Shown: positions 9,597-18,956 of the stretch, in pieces
Position numbering within the stretch: position 1 is the first letter of the stretch
Layout of the letters: the number at the start of each line of letters is the position of its first letter
Source: an uncultured Ruminococcus sp.
Lineage (GTDB): Bacteria; Bacillota; Clostridia; Oscillospirales; Ruminococcaceae
Assembly (NCBI GenBank): GCA_900545345.1
Contig: UQYQ01000003.1
Span: forward strand, 62,001-126,000
DNA length: 64,000 bases
Direction of reading: 5' to 3'
Program-made: the position numbers and the translations under genes
The notes under the pieces: model-generated
Database searches by the model: none
Told to the model about the DNA's origin: nothing
Seen by the model: the letters and a program-made list of their open reading frames with translations, nothing else

Positions 9597-10460
9597 ATGT
9601 TAGTTTCTGCAAAGGATATGCTGAACAAGGCAAGAGAAGGTAAATATGCTGTTGGTCAGTTCAACATTAACAATCTTGAATGGACAAAGGCTATTTTACT
9701 TACTGCACAAGAGTTAAACTCACCTGTTATTCTTGGTGTTTCTGAGGGAGCAGGAAAGTATATGTGCGGATATAAGACCGTTGTCGGTATGGTAAACGGT
9801 ATGTTAGAGGAGCTGGGAATTACTGTTCCTGTTGCACTTCACCTAGACCATGGTTCATACGACGGAGCTAAGGCTTGTATCGAAGCAGGATTCAGCTCAG
9901 TAATGTTTGACGGTTCACACTATCCAATTGAAGAAAACATCGCAAAAACAACAGAGCTTGTTGCTGAATGCGAGAAGTTAGGTCTTTCAATCGAAGCTGA
10001 AGTCGGCTCAATCGGCGGAGAAGAAGACGGAGTTGTAGGTGCCGGCGAGTGTGCTGACCCTGATGAGTGCAAATCAATTGCTGATTTAGGCGTTACAATG
10101 CTTGCAGCCGGTATTGGTAACATTCATGGTAAATATCCTGAAAACTGGGCAGGTCTTTCATTTGAAACACTTGCTGTTGTAAAAGAAAAGGTCGGCAATA
10201 TGCCGCTTGTTCTTCACGGCGGAACAGGAATTCCTGAAGATATGATTAAGAAAGCAATTTCTTTGGGAGTTGCTAAAATCAATGTTAATACAGAATGTCA
10301 GCTTGCTTTCCAGGAAGCTACAAGAAAGTATATTGAAGAAGGAAAAGACCAGCAGGGAAAAGGTTTTGACCCAAGAAAGCTTTTAGCACCGGGCTTTGAA
10401 GCTATCAAAGCAACAGTTAAAGAAAAGATGGAGCTTTTCGGTTCAGTAGGAAAGGCGTAA
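9597..10460 (+). CDS. fba: Class II fructose-bisphosphate aldolase
   Basis: Zinc-dependent reversible cleavage of fructose 1,6-bisphosphate into dihydroxyacetone phosphate and glyceraldehyde 3-phosphate. The 287-residue protein has the class II signatures VALHLDHGSYDGA (metal histidine and catalytic aspartate), the second zinc ligand region EAEVGSIGGEEDG, and the C-terminal metal/phosphate motif LVLHGGTGIPEDMI followed by KINVNTE. GGAGG lies ten bases before the ATG. No separate terminator follows: the next stem belongs to the preQ1 riboswitch, so read-through from fba may supply the queT transcript. Confidence 0.96.
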   Translation: MLVSAKDMLNKAREGKYAVGQFNINNLEWTKAILLTAQELNSPVILGVSEGAGKYMCGYKTVVGMVNGMLEELGITVPVALHLDHGSYDGAKACIEAGFSSVMFDGSHYPIEENIAKTTELVAECEKLGLSIEAEVGSIGGEEDGVVGAGECADPDECKSIADLGVTMLAAGIGNIHGKYPENWAGLSFETLAVVKEKVGNMPLVLHGGTGIPEDMIKKAISLGVAKINVNTECQLAFQEATRKYIEEGKDQQGKGFDPRKLLAPGFEAIKATVKEKMELFGSVGKA

Positions 10461-10480
10461 ATCTTTTATAAAGTTAATAT

Positions 10481-10524
10481 TTGAGTGTATCCTAGTTACC
10501 ACTCGTTAATAAAAACAGGGATAA
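10481..10524 (+). promoter_or_regulatory. preQ1-I riboswitch aptamer
   Basis: Stem gagtg/cactc (10483-10487 with 10500-10504). The 12-base loop contains ctagttac, matching the ctagctac loop of preQ1 class I aptamers. An A-rich tail (aataaaaacaggga) follows; its ggat can pair with loop atcc to form the H-type pseudoknot. A terminator follows 14 bases later, then a queuosine-precursor transporter gene. The family, layout and downstream gene agree. Confidence 0.82.
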
Positions 10525-10535
10525 TATCTGAATTT

Positions 10536-10570
10536 AAAGGTGTGTCTTTGTGACGCACCTTTAATTTTTT
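10536..10570 (+). terminator. Riboswitch expression-platform terminator
   Basis: Eleven-pair stem aaaggtgtgtc/gacgcaccttt with one G-U pair, then aattttttt. It is the likely off-state of the preQ1 switch and also the only terminator for fba. Confidence 0.85.
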
Positions 10571-10572
10571 TC

Positions 10573-10622
10573 GCTGCCTATTTTAAGTTGAATTAATGTT
10601 TAAGTTTGAGAAACGGCAGGTT
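10573..10622 (+). repeat. 50-base dispersed repeat, copy A
   Basis: Begins gctgcct and ends aaacggcaggtt, with short inverted ends (ctgcc/ggcag). It matches 18856-18905 at about 37 of 50 positions with no gaps. Confidence 0.55.
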
Positions 10623-10695
10623 GGGGTTTAGTAAAAAATATATTTTGATTTATATTATTTCTTTATCTCTGTTGAAAAATGAAAGGATAATTATT

Positions 10696-11244
10696 ATGAA
10701 AAATTTAAGTATAAAGAAAATATCAATTTTGGCAGTTGTCGCAGCATTATATGTTGCTGTAACAATGGCATTAGGCTCGCTGTCATACGGCAATATTCAG
10801 TTTCGTGTTTCGGAAGCATTGGTTCTTCTTTGCTTTTACAAAAAAGAATACTGTTATTCAATGGTTGTGGGATGCTTGATTGCCAATATAATAAGTACAG
10901 TCGGTTTGATAGATATGATTGTCGGAACATTTGCCACACTTATATCTGTTGCTGTGATAGTGCTGTGCAAGGAATATCTTCCTGAATTTTTTCAAAACAA
11001 GCTTAGTATGAATAATAAAGCTGCTTATACAACGTCTATGATAATAGCCTCACTTGCACCTGTTATCTTTAATGGTTTGATTGTCGGTCTTGAGCTTAGA
11101 TATGTGTTTAATTTGCCTTTAGTTTTGTCAATGTGTCAGGTAGCTTTGGGTGAGTTTGTTTGTGTTACGGTAATAGGGGTTATACTGTTTACAATCTTAG
11201 AAAGAAATAAAGCATTTATGAGATTAATTAACTTTGACAAATAA
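10696..11244 (+). CDS. queT: QueT-type queuosine-precursor ECF transporter, S component
   Basis: A 182-residue membrane protein of five to six helices that captures a queuosine precursor (preQ1 or preQ0) for an energy-coupling-factor transporter. It begins with a basic KNLSIKKISILAVVAALYVA segment and contains the family's SYGNIQFRVSEAL motif. The start at 10696 follows AAAGGA; an upstream in-frame codon would only add a non-conserved stretch. Substrate identity rests on family likeness and on the preQ1 riboswitch directly upstream. No ATPase or T component lies nearby, as expected for group II ECF systems. Confidence 0.88.
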   Translation: MKNLSIKKISILAVVAALYVAVTMALGSLSYGNIQFRVSEALVLLCFYKKEYCYSMVVGCLIANIISTVGLIDMIVGTFATLISVAVIVLCKEYLPEFFQNKLSMNNKAAYTTSMIIASLAPVIFNGLIVGLELRYVFNLPLVLSMCQVALGEFVCVTVIGVILFTILERNKAFMRLINFDK

Positions 11245-11329
11245 GGTTCACTTGACTGGATATAATAATTAATGTATAATTTAATTGGATATTTTTATCC
11301 GTAATACAAATTATTGGAGGAGAATTATT

Positions 11330-12664
11330 ATGAAAAAAATTTTATCGGTGCTAACAGCATCAATCATGGCGGTCGGTTTGTTGGGAACAGTTCCTGCTGT
11401 GAATGCAAGTTCGGAGGCCGTAAAGGATTATAATTCCGGAAGCAGACACAAATATGTTTCAACCGTTATGACGAAAGCGGCCGCCGAAACTAAGACAATC
11501 CAGACTCTTAACTACACTGAAGAGGAAGATGACATTAAGTACACATATGATGACTATGGAAATTTGATATATACAGAGTACTCTAATGGATTCTGGGAGA
11601 GAATGGAGTATGATGAAAACGGAAACAGGACATATTTTGAAGATAGTGATGGTTATTGGGAAAAAACCACCTATGATGATAACTCAAATGTAACTCGTTT
11701 TGAAAATAGCAACGAATATTGGGAAGAGTATACATATGATGAAGAAGGCAACGAAATTTTCTTCGAAAACAGTGACGATGAATGGTGCAGGACTACTTAT
11801 GATGAGGAAAACAGAGAAATTCTGTGTGAATACAACGATGGAAGCTGGGAAAAAGCAAAGTTCGATGAAGACGGTAATATGATAAGCGTTGAAAACAGCG
11901 AGGGTGATGGTAGTGAACTGACTTACGATGAAAACGGAAAACTCATTTCATTGTATTACTATTACGCTGATGGAACATGGAAAAAAACAAATTTCGATGG
12001 CGAGAATGTAACCTTTTATGAAGAAAGCAACGGCTATTGGGAAAAGTATACTTATGATCAAAATAACAATTGTGTGTATTTAGAATACAATGACAAGACA
12101 TGGGAAAAGTATACTTATGATGAAAAAGGGAATCGTACATTTATAGAGTACAGTGACGGCAGTTGGGAAAAGTATGCTTATGATGAAAACGGAGAAGTAA
12201 CATATTATGAAAAAGGGAAAAAAGATGTAAATACCCAAAAGCCTAAAATAACCAATTCAACAAACAAGTCAATAACCGCAAAACCAACAACACCAATAAA
12301 GGCAACAAGAAATGCGAGTGTTGTAGCGGCAGAAAAGAAAGCAGCTTCAAAAGCAATGAAGCAGGCAAAGCTAACAAGTCTAAAGGCTAAAAGCAAGGGT
12401 AAGAAGATAAATGTTTCTTGGAAAAAGGTTAAAAAAGCTGTAGGCTATGAGGTTCAGGTATCAGCTAAGAAAAACTTCAAGAAAGTAATTTTCAAGAAGG
12501 ATTTAAAGAAAACAAAACTTACAGTAAAGAATAAGAATATCAAGAGCAAAAAGACTTATTTTGTAAGAGTAAGAGCATATGCTACTTACAAAGACGCTGA
12601 CAATAAGACTGTTAAGGTATATAGTAAGTGGAATAAAAAGATAAGAAAAGTTAAAGTTAAATAG
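11330..12664 (+). CDS. Secreted YD-like repeat protein with C-terminal Ig/FN3-like domain
   Basis: 444 residues. It has a signal peptide (MKKILSVLTASIMAVGLLG... up to about residue 28) and a Thr/Ala linker. About eleven tandem units of 20-21 residues follow, patterned YDENGNxxYxEySDGxWEK, then a Lys/Thr-rich spacer. A C-terminal beta-sandwich-like region resembles fibronectin type III domains (VKKAVGYEVQVSAKKNFKK, KTYFVRVRAY). It is likely attached to or released from the cell surface. I cannot name a ligand. GGAGGAG precedes the ATG, and a strong terminator follows the gene. Confidence 0.82.
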   Translation: MKKILSVLTASIMAVGLLGTVPAVNASSEAVKDYNSGSRHKYVSTVMTKAAAETKTIQTLNYTEEEDDIKYTYDDYGNLIYTEYSNGFWERMEYDENGNRTYFEDSDGYWEKTTYDDNSNVTRFENSNEYWEEYTYDEEGNEIFFENSDDEWCRTTYDEENREILCEYNDGSWEKAKFDEDGNMISVENSEGDGSELTYDENGKLISLYYYYADGTWKKTNFDGENVTFYEESNGYWEKYTYDQNNNCVYLEYNDKTWEKYTYDEKGNRTFIEYSDGSWEKYAYDENGEVTYYEKGKKDVNTQKPKITNSTNKSITAKPTTPIKATRNASVVAAEKKAASKAMKQAKLTSLKAKSKGKKINVSWKKVKKAVGYEVQVSAKKNFKKVIFKKDLKKTKLTVKNKNIKSKKTYFVRVRAYATYKDADNKTVKVYSKWNKKIRKVKVK

Positions 12665-12746
12665 TAAGTAAGAATTTGCCGTTGCTGAAAATTTTACATA
12701 GCATTTTCTGATTATAGGTATAACCAAAGATAATAAACAGCAGAAT

Positions 12747-12787
12747 GATTCATGTTCTACAATATGTGGAACATGAATTTTTTATAT
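12747..12787 (+). terminator. Terminator after the YD-repeat gene
   Basis: Fourteen-pair stem attcatgttctaca / tgtggaacatgaat with one G-U pair, followed by six T. Confidence 0.85.
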
Positions 12788-12812
12788 TTTCAACAAAAAA
12801 AGCTAAATTTAC

Positions 12813-12841
12813 TTGCAATTTATAGTTAAATAGTATATAAT
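12813..12841 (+). promoter_or_regulatory. Sigma-A promoter for the EF-G paralogue
   Basis: TTGCAA, 17-base spacer, TATAAT. Confidence 0.7.
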
Positions 12842-12924
12842 CTTTTTATAGACAGTAATAAATATTGTTTATTTTTAATAGAATATCTAGTATGCTAAAA
12901 TTAAAATTGAATGGAGAGATTAGT

Positions 12925-15015
12925 GTGAAAACATATGATAACACAAAAATAAAAAACATCGTGCTTTGCGGTCATGCAGGCTCAGGTAAAACATCACTTT
13001 GTGAAGCACTGTTATATAAGAGCGGAGCAAGTGAAAGACTTGGAAAAATTATTGACGGTAATACCGTTTCTGACTTTACCGATGAGGAGATTGCAAGAAA
13101 ATCGTCTGTTTATACATCACTTTCTGTATTCGAAAAAGACGAATTCAAAATAAATCTTTTAGATACACCGGGACTTTTTGATTTTGCAGGTGAAATGATT
13201 GAAGGAATTGCAGCCTGTGATACTGCTATGATTACCGTATCGGGAAAATCAGGTGTAAATGTCGGAACACATAAAGCTTATTCTGCAGCTGTTTCTATGA
13301 AGAAACCCAGAATGTTTGTTGTTACAAAGCTGGATTCTGACAACGCTAATTTTTATAATGTTCTGACTGAACTTAAAGCCGAATTCGGACCGACAGTATG
13401 TCCTGTAGTTGTACCTGTTATCTCAGACAGAAAAATCGTGTCATATGTTAATTTAATTGAAATGAAAGCATATAAGTATGATGACAGCGGAAATGCGGTA
13501 GAAACCGATATGCCGACAGCAGAGCTTGGCGAAAAAATAGAATATCGTCTTCAGGGACTTAGGGAAGCTATTTCCGAAGCTGTTGCCGAAACGGACGAAG
13601 AGCTTTTCGAAAAGTTCTTCAGCGGTGAGGCATTCACACAAAAAGAGCTTATTGACGGAATACACAAGGGAATGAATGAGGGTATTATTACTCCTGTGAC
13701 TTGTGTATCTTCTTCAACATTAGCAGGTGTGGATATGCTTTTAAAAGAAATTTCACTGCTTTTGCCGGCGTCTACTGATGACGAAACAGCTATGGCAATT
13801 GATGATACGGATTCGCCTGCTGAAGTTAAATGCGATATGAATGAGCCTTTAAGTGCTTTTGTTTTTAAAACAGTTGCCGATGCTTTTGTAGGTAAAATGT
13901 CATTTATTAAAGTTATGTCAGGAAAGATAAAGACGGGAATTGACGCTGTAAATGCTTCGACTAAAAGCAATTTGAAAATCGGAAAGCTATACACTTTATT
14001 AGGTAAAAAACAAATTGAAATATCTGAGGCTAGCTGCGGCGATATTGTAGTTTGCACAAAGCTTGATGTAAACACAAATGATACTGTTTGTGACCCGTCA
14101 AGAGTTGTAAAATTCAGTCCTGTTGCTTTTCCGAGTCCTTGTTATTCAATGGCTGTGAAAGCAAAGGCTCAGGGAGATGAAAGCAAGATTTCAGGTGCTG
14201 TTGCAAAGATTCTCGAACAGGATTTAACACTTGAATATTATCAGGATAAATTAACTCATGAGCAGATTTTAAAAGGCTTAGGTGACCAGCATTTAAGTTC
14301 GGCATTGTCAAAACTAAAAAATGATTTTGGCGTTGATATAGGTCTTGCAGTTCCTAAGATTCCGTACAGAGAAACAATAAGAAAGAAAGTTAAGGTTCAG
14401 GGAAAGCATAAGAAGCAATCCGGCGGTCATGGCCAGTATGGTGATGTTTGGATTGAATTTGAGCCTTGTATTTCCGATGAACTTGTTTTTGAAGAAAAAA
14501 TCTTCGGGGGAGCGGTTCCGAAAAACTATTTTCCTGCTGTTGAAAAGGGACTTCAGGATTGCGTTGCTAAAGGTGTTTTGGCAGGATTCCCTGTGGTTGG
14601 ACTAAAGGCTATTTTAGTTGACGGTTCATATCACCCTGTTGATTCGTCCGAAATGGCATTTAAAATGGCTGCTACCATCGCATATAAAGAGGGATTGGCA
14701 CAAGCAGACCCGGTTCTTTTAGAACCAATCGGTGCTTTGAATGTTTCGGTTCCCGATGAGAATACAGGTGATATGATTGGCGAGCTTAATAAACGCAGAG
14801 GAAGAGTTTTGGGAATGAATCCGTCAGAGTCTGAAAAGGGAATGACAGAGGTAATAGCCGAAGTACCGTTATCCGAGATGAACGATTTCACTATGCTTCT
14901 TCGTCAAATGACTCAGGGAAGGGGAAGTTTCACATTAGAGCATGAAAGATATGAACAGCTTCCTTCTCATTTGGTTGCAAATGTTATAGCGAGTGCCTCA
15001 GTAAGCGGAGATTAA
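12925..15015 (+). CDS. Elongation factor G-like GTPase (EF-G paralogue)
   Basis: A 696-residue translational GTPase with all EF-G domains. G1 is GHAGSGKTS, G3 DTPGLFDFAGE, G4 TKLD; domain II follows, then domain IV/V with SGGHGQYGDVWIEFEP and NKRRGRVLGM. It differs from housekeeping FusA in the G domain and in the start. This fits the divergent 'EF-G-like' second copy common in Clostridia, whose role in translocation or recycling is unclear. No fusA/tuf/rpsL neighbours are present. The GTG at 12925 is preferred because GGAGAG lies eight bases upstream; an earlier in-frame codon has no ribosome site. Confidence 0.9.
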   Translation: MKTYDNTKIKNIVLCGHAGSGKTSLCEALLYKSGASERLGKIIDGNTVSDFTDEEIARKSSVYTSLSVFEKDEFKINLLDTPGLFDFAGEMIEGIAACDTAMITVSGKSGVNVGTHKAYSAAVSMKKPRMFVVTKLDSDNANFYNVLTELKAEFGPTVCPVVVPVISDRKIVSYVNLIEMKAYKYDDSGNAVETDMPTAELGEKIEYRLQGLREAISEAVAETDEELFEKFFSGEAFTQKELIDGIHKGMNEGIITPVTCVSSSTLAGVDMLLKEISLLLPASTDDETAMAIDDTDSPAEVKCDMNEPLSAFVFKTVADAFVGKMSFIKVMSGKIKTGIDAVNASTKSNLKIGKLYTLLGKKQIEISEASCGDIVVCTKLDVNTNDTVCDPSRVVKFSPVAFPSPCYSMAVKAKAQGDESKISGAVAKILEQDLTLEYYQDKLTHEQILKGLGDQHLSSALSKLKNDFGVDIGLAVPKIPYRETIRKKVKVQGKHKKQSGGHGQYGDVWIEFEPCISDELVFEEKIFGGAVPKNYFPAVEKGLQDCVAKGVLAGFPVVGLKAILVDGSYHPVDSSEMAFKMAATIAYKEGLAQADPVLLEPIGALNVSVPDENTGDMIGELNKRRGRVLGMNPSESEKGMTEVIAEVPLSEMNDFTMLLRQMTQGRGSFTLEHERYEQLPSHLVANVIASASVSGD

Positions 15016-15022
15016 TTCATCT

Positions 15023-15928
15023 GTGTTTTGTAATCTATGTCCGAGAAAATGTAACATAGACCGTGATGTTTCATCGGGGTTTTGTAAGGCTGATGAGGGA
15101 TGGGATGAAGTTTCTGTCTCAAGGGCGGCACTTCACTATTGGGAAGAACCTTGCATAAGCGGAAATAAAGGAAGCGGAACAGTATTTTTTTCAAACTGTA
15201 ATTTAAGGTGTGTTTATTGCCAGAATTCTCAAATCAGTTTTGATGGTTTCGGTAAAGAAGTATCTGTCCAAAGGCTTTCTCGGATTTTTTTAGAGCTTCA
15301 GGAAAAAGGTGCAAACAATATAAATCTTGTCACACCTACACATTACACATATCAGATTTTAAAGGCACTTGATATTGCTAAACACAAGCTTGATATTCCT
15401 GTTGTTATGAATTGCGGTGGATATGAATCGGTTGAAACTATTAAAATGTATGACGGATATATTGACATTTATCTGCCGGATTTAAAGTATAAAAGCTCAG
15501 AGATATCTCAAAAATATTCTGCGTGTTCAGATTATTTTGAAAAAGCGTCAGAAGCAATTGAAGAAATGCATCGTCAAGCACCGAAACTTATTTGGGACGA
15601 TTATAATGATGAAGAGCGGGTTTTGAAAAAAGGGCTTATAATAAGGCATTTGGTGCTTCCGGGGTGTTATCATGACAGCCTTGATATATTAGACTGGCTT
15701 GACAGCTGTAAATTTTTAAATAAAAATCGATTTTTGCTTAGTCTTATGAGTCAGTTCACGCCGACGGAAGCCTGTACTGACTTTTCCGAGCTTAACAGAC
15801 GCATTACTACTTTTGAATATAACAAGGTGGTGAACAGAGCGTCTGAGTTAAAGTTCAGAGGCTTTATTCAGGAACTATCATCTGCAAAGGAAGAATATAC
15901 ACCTCCGTTTGATTTGACAGGAGTATAA
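15023..15928 (+). CDS. Radical SAM protein, PflX/activating-enzyme-like
   Basis: 301 residues. The N-terminal CxxCxxxC segment (MFCNLCPRKCNIDR) precedes the radical-SAM cluster motif CNLRCVYC. The rest follows the pyruvate-formate-lyase activating-enzyme-like family (COG1313 type), which uses a 4Fe-4S cluster and SAM to start radical chemistry. Its physiological target is unknown. GTG is the start; it lies seven bases after the EF-G-like stop, so the two are likely co-transcribed. A terminator follows the gene. Confidence 0.85.
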   Translation: MFCNLCPRKCNIDRDVSSGFCKADEGWDEVSVSRAALHYWEEPCISGNKGSGTVFFSNCNLRCVYCQNSQISFDGFGKEVSVQRLSRIFLELQEKGANNINLVTPTHYTYQILKALDIAKHKLDIPVVMNCGGYESVETIKMYDGYIDIYLPDLKYKSSEISQKYSACSDYFEKASEAIEEMHRQAPKLIWDDYNDEERVLKKGLIIRHLVLPGCYHDSLDILDWLDSCKFLNKNRFLLSLMSQFTPTEACTDFSELNRRITTFEYNKVVNRASELKFRGFIQELSSAKEEYTPPFDLTGV

Positions 15929-15939
15929 AATGAATAAAA

Positions 15940-15975
15940 AATAAAACCTACTGAAATTTCAGTAGGTTTTTTTAT
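15940..15975. terminator. Bidirectional terminator between the radical SAM and PHP genes
   Basis: Twelve-pair stem aacctactgaaa/tttcagtaggtt followed by T7 on the plus strand and A-rich on the other side. Confidence 0.9.
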
Positions 15976-15989
15976 GTCAAGATTAATTT

Positions 15990-16850
15990 TTATATTTTCA
16001 CAAACACAGGCTTATGCTTAATAAAATAGGTTAAATACTTAAACCCTGACTGCTGTGCAAGAAGTGCACATTCAGCTATACCTTTTCCTAAATCTGAAAC
16101 GGTGTGTGCGTCTGAGCCAAGTGAAATTATTTCACCGCCGAGTTCTTTATAAAGCTTGATATATTTCAGTTCAGGAAAAGGTTTGCCGTATTTTTGGCGA
16201 AGACCTGATGTGTTTATTTCAATTCCTTTGGATTTTTGTATGATGGTTTTAAAACATTCTTCAATAATATCATCATATTTTGATAAATCAATTTTAAGAC
16301 CGTATTCACCTTCTATATATCTGAGCGTATAAGTCAAGTGACCTAACACATCAAATTTACCCCATTTGCAAAGCTTTAAAAGCTCTGAAAAATAGTCTTC
16401 TAAAAGCTTATCGATTTCGCTTTTTGTATAGTTTTCGTATTTAATAAAACAAAAGTCCGGTCGGTTTGGAAGTTCATGCATTGAACCGATTATAAAATCA
16501 AGACGATTGTCACTTGCTGCCTTATCCGCAATTTCAAAATCATGTGTTGCCTGACCAAGCTCAATTCCGCATACTAGGTTTATCTTGCTTTTGTAAATCT
16601 CTTTTAATTTCGATGTGTTGCTAAGAGACCTTTCGAAATCTTTTCCGAAATCATATGTGTCATGCTCATTAGGCTCTGCATTATAATGTTCTATACTGTA
16701 CCATCTGTTACATTCACAGTGGTCTGTTATTGCATAAGCTTCAAGACCTAAGTCTATTGCCTTTTCAACCATCTTTTCCGGGTCAGCGTCAGAATCAGGT
16801 GAGTAATATGTATGTGTATGACAGTCGATAAGACCTTTTAATTCGTTCAT
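15990..16850 (-). CDS. PHP-family histidinol-phosphatase-like hydrolase
   Basis: 286 residues of the polymerase-and-histidinol-phosphatase (PHP) metal hydrolase fold. Metal ligands are visible in DCHTHTYYSPDSDA, ITDHCE, GSMHELP and SLGSDAHTVSDLGK. The family includes HisK-type histidinol phosphatases, which fit the length. No other histidine genes are nearby, so another phosphoester substrate is possible. It is transcribed alone, with a TTGCAA...TATACT promoter upstream on the minus strand. Confidence 0.85.
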   Translation of the reverse strand: MNELKGLIDCHTHTYYSPDSDADPEKMVEKAIDLGLEAYAITDHCECNRWYSIEHYNAEPNEHDTYDFGKDFERSLSNTSKLKEIYKSKINLVCGIELGQATHDFEIADKAASDNRLDFIIGSMHELPNRPDFCFIKYENYTKSEIDKLLEDYFSELLKLCKWGKFDVLGHLTYTLRYIEGEYGLKIDLSKYDDIIEECFKTIIQKSKGIEINTSGLRQKYGKPFPELKYIKLYKELGGEIISLGSDAHTVSDLGKGIAECALLAQQSGFKYLTYFIKHKPVFVKI

Positions 16851-16942
16851 ATAAGCCCTCCGTTTTGTTTTTAAATATAGTATAACACATAATTTTTATT
16901 TTGCAAAATTAAATATTATTTTGAGTTAATGTTATTGTGCGG

Positions 16943-16971
16943 TTGCAAAAATATGCGGTTTATGGTATAAT
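16943..16971 (+). promoter_or_regulatory. Sigma-A promoter for the ECF S-component-like gene
   Basis: TTGCAA, 17-base spacer, TATAAT, 40 bases before the ATG. Confidence 0.65.
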
Positions 16972-17010
16972 TCTATAAGCAAATTTTAAATACAAATTAG
17001 GAATGATTTT

Positions 17011-17538
17011 ATGAGAGTGAATGTAAAACTATTTATTTTAGCGATTATATTAGGTGTGCTTGGGGTTTTGCTGCCTTGGTTCTTCGGCTCAGTGAGATTG
17101 TTCGGAATGGGGCTTCTGCCTATGGAATTTCCTGTCCTGTTGTGCGGAATGATATGCGGAGCAGGATACGGCGGTGTTGTAGGTGCGGTTGTGCCTATAT
17201 TGTATGCACTGATTTTCGGAACTATGAATGTATATCCTCTTGGTGTTGCAACGGCAGTTGAACTTTGTGTGTTCGGTGTTTTGTGCGGAGTGCTGTACAA
17301 AGTTATGAGACAAAATGTTTTTGTTTCTTTGCTTCTTGCAATGTTCAGCGGAAGGGCTGTTTTTGCTGTTGTGTATTTCTATCTTCTTCGGTCAGAGGGA
17401 AGAGTATATACAGCCGAAATGTTTATAAACGGCGAGTTTTTGAATGTTTTATCGGGTATAGCAATTCAGATTATATTCATTCCTTTGATTGTTTTGGTGC
17501 TGAATAAGACCGGAATTGTTCATCAAGGTGAAAGATAG
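17011..17538 (+). CDS. ECF transporter S-component-like membrane protein
   Basis: 175 residues with five to six hydrophobic helices and little else. The pattern (short basic start, GMICGAGYGGVVGAVVPIL loop, LGVATAVELCVFGV) resembles substrate-binding S components of vitamin ECF transporters. No riboswitch is visible upstream, so the substrate is unknown. The next gene starts 33 bases downstream on the same strand, suggesting a shared transcript. Confidence 0.7.
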   Translation: MRVNVKLFILAIILGVLGVLLPWFFGSVRLFGMGLLPMEFPVLLCGMICGAGYGGVVGAVVPILYALIFGTMNVYPLGVATAVELCVFGVLCGVLYKVMRQNVFVSLLLAMFSGRAVFAVVYFYLLRSEGRVYTAEMFINGEFLNVLSGIAIQIIFIPLIVLVLNKTGIVHQGER

Positions 17539-17571
17539 AAGCTGAAAAATTAAATGAAGGATTGTGATATT

Positions 17572-18837
17572 ATGTCAACTGCTTTTAAGCCTGCGAATAT
17601 TTTAGTACCAAATGAAAAAAACGATATGTCATCTTGGTCGGTTGTTGCTTGTGACCAGTATACGAGCGAGCCTGAATACTGGGAAGATGTCAAGGAAATT
17701 GTCGGTGATAAAGTATCATCACTTAACATGATTCTTCCCGAAGTTTATTTAGAAAGTGATGATATAGATTCAAAAATAACAAATATACATAGCACAATGA
17801 ACGAGTATTTGTCTTCAGATGTTTTTGAAGAGTATAAGGACTCTTATATTTATATTGAAAGAACTCAAAGCGACGGTAAGATAAGAAAAGGATTAGTAGG
17901 AATGATTGACCTTGAAGAATATGATTATTCAAAGGGAAGCACTTCATCTGTGCGTGCTACCGAAGCTACGGTTGTTGAAAGAATTCCTCCGAGAATTAAG
18001 GTTAGAAGGGGTGCGAGTCTTGAGCTTCCCCATATAATGATACTAATAGATGATGAAAACAAAACCGTTGTCGAGCCGGTCGGTGAGGATAAGGATTCTA
18101 TGAAAAAGCTTTATGATTTCTGCCTTATGAAAAACGGCGGAAATATAAAGGGTTATTTGGTTAATGAAAATAAAAAGGACGAAATTGACGCAGCATTGAC
18201 AGCACTTGGTGATTCAAAGACATTTAATAAAAAGTACGGATTATCCGATGCTCCTGTATTACTTTATGCAATGGGTGACGGCAATCACTCTCTTGCAACT
18301 GCCAAAGCCTATTATGAGGAGCTTAAAGCTCAAAATCCAGAAAAGGATATGACATCACACCCGGCACGCTATGCATTGGTTGAGATAGTTAATCTTCACA
18401 GCGATGCACTGCAGTTTGAAGCTATTCACCGGATTGTTACGGATGTTGACAGTGAAGATTTGTTATCGGTTTTAAAAGAAAAACTTGCTTTAGTCAGTGA
18501 GGATAACGGTTCGGGACAGTCGTTTACATATGTCCGTAAGGGTGAGAAAAAGACTTTATATGTGGGAAACAAGCTGTCAAATCTGACAGTTGGTTCGCTT
18601 CAGACAGTTTTGGATGAGTATATAAAATCAAAAGGCGGAAAGGTAGATTATATACACGGAATAAATGTTTTGGAAAATTTGGCACAGGAGAATAACAGCA
18701 TAGGCTTTATACTTCCTGATATGTTAAAGTCAGAACTTTTCCCGACTGTAATAAAAGACGGCGCATTGCCGAGAAAGACATTTTCGATGGGTCACGCAGA
18801 GGATAAGAGATTTTATATAGAATGCCGAAAAATATAG
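17572..18837 (+). CDS. DUF1015 family protein (SerK-like)
   Basis: 421 residues of the DUF1015 family, recognisable from FKPANILVPNEKNDMSSWSV, TSEPEYWEDV, ERIPPRIKVRRGASLELPHI and the MGDGNHSLATAKAYYE motif. An archaeal member (SerK) is a free-serine kinase, and the GDGNHS motif is shared; that activity here is an inference. The ATG at 17572 has AAGGA upstream, while an ATG 18 bases earlier has none. It follows the S-component-like gene closely. Confidence 0.82.
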   Translation: MSTAFKPANILVPNEKNDMSSWSVVACDQYTSEPEYWEDVKEIVGDKVSSLNMILPEVYLESDDIDSKITNIHSTMNEYLSSDVFEEYKDSYIYIERTQSDGKIRKGLVGMIDLEEYDYSKGSTSSVRATEATVVERIPPRIKVRRGASLELPHIMILIDDENKTVVEPVGEDKDSMKKLYDFCLMKNGGNIKGYLVNENKKDEIDAALTALGDSKTFNKKYGLSDAPVLLYAMGDGNHSLATAKAYYEELKAQNPEKDMTSHPARYALVEIVNLHSDALQFEAIHRIVTDVDSEDLLSVLKEKLALVSEDNGSGQSFTYVRKGEKKTLYVGNKLSNLTVGSLQTVLDEYIKSKGGKVDYIHGINVLENLAQENNSIGFILPDMLKSELFPTVIKDGALPRKTFSMGHAEDKRFYIECRKI

Positions 18838-18855
18838 CGAATCGCTATTGATTTT

Positions 18856-18905
18856 GCTGCCTTTGGAAAGTGAGATAACTGTTAGGGTTTGAAAAACGGC
18901 AGGTT
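18856..18905 (+). repeat. 50-base dispersed repeat, copy B
   Basis: Same length and same ends (gctgcct ... aaacggcaggtt) as the repeat at 10573-10622. It lies just after the DUF1015 stop. Confidence 0.55.
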
Positions 18906-18956
18906 TTCATATAGTTTGGTTATAATTGCAAATCTTCTACTGGTTTTGTGGATATA

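Noticed and set aside
13551..14075. A 174-codon minus-strand frame opposite the EF-G-like gene
   Set aside because: Antisense shadow of a conserved GTPase; no start signal and no recognisable product.
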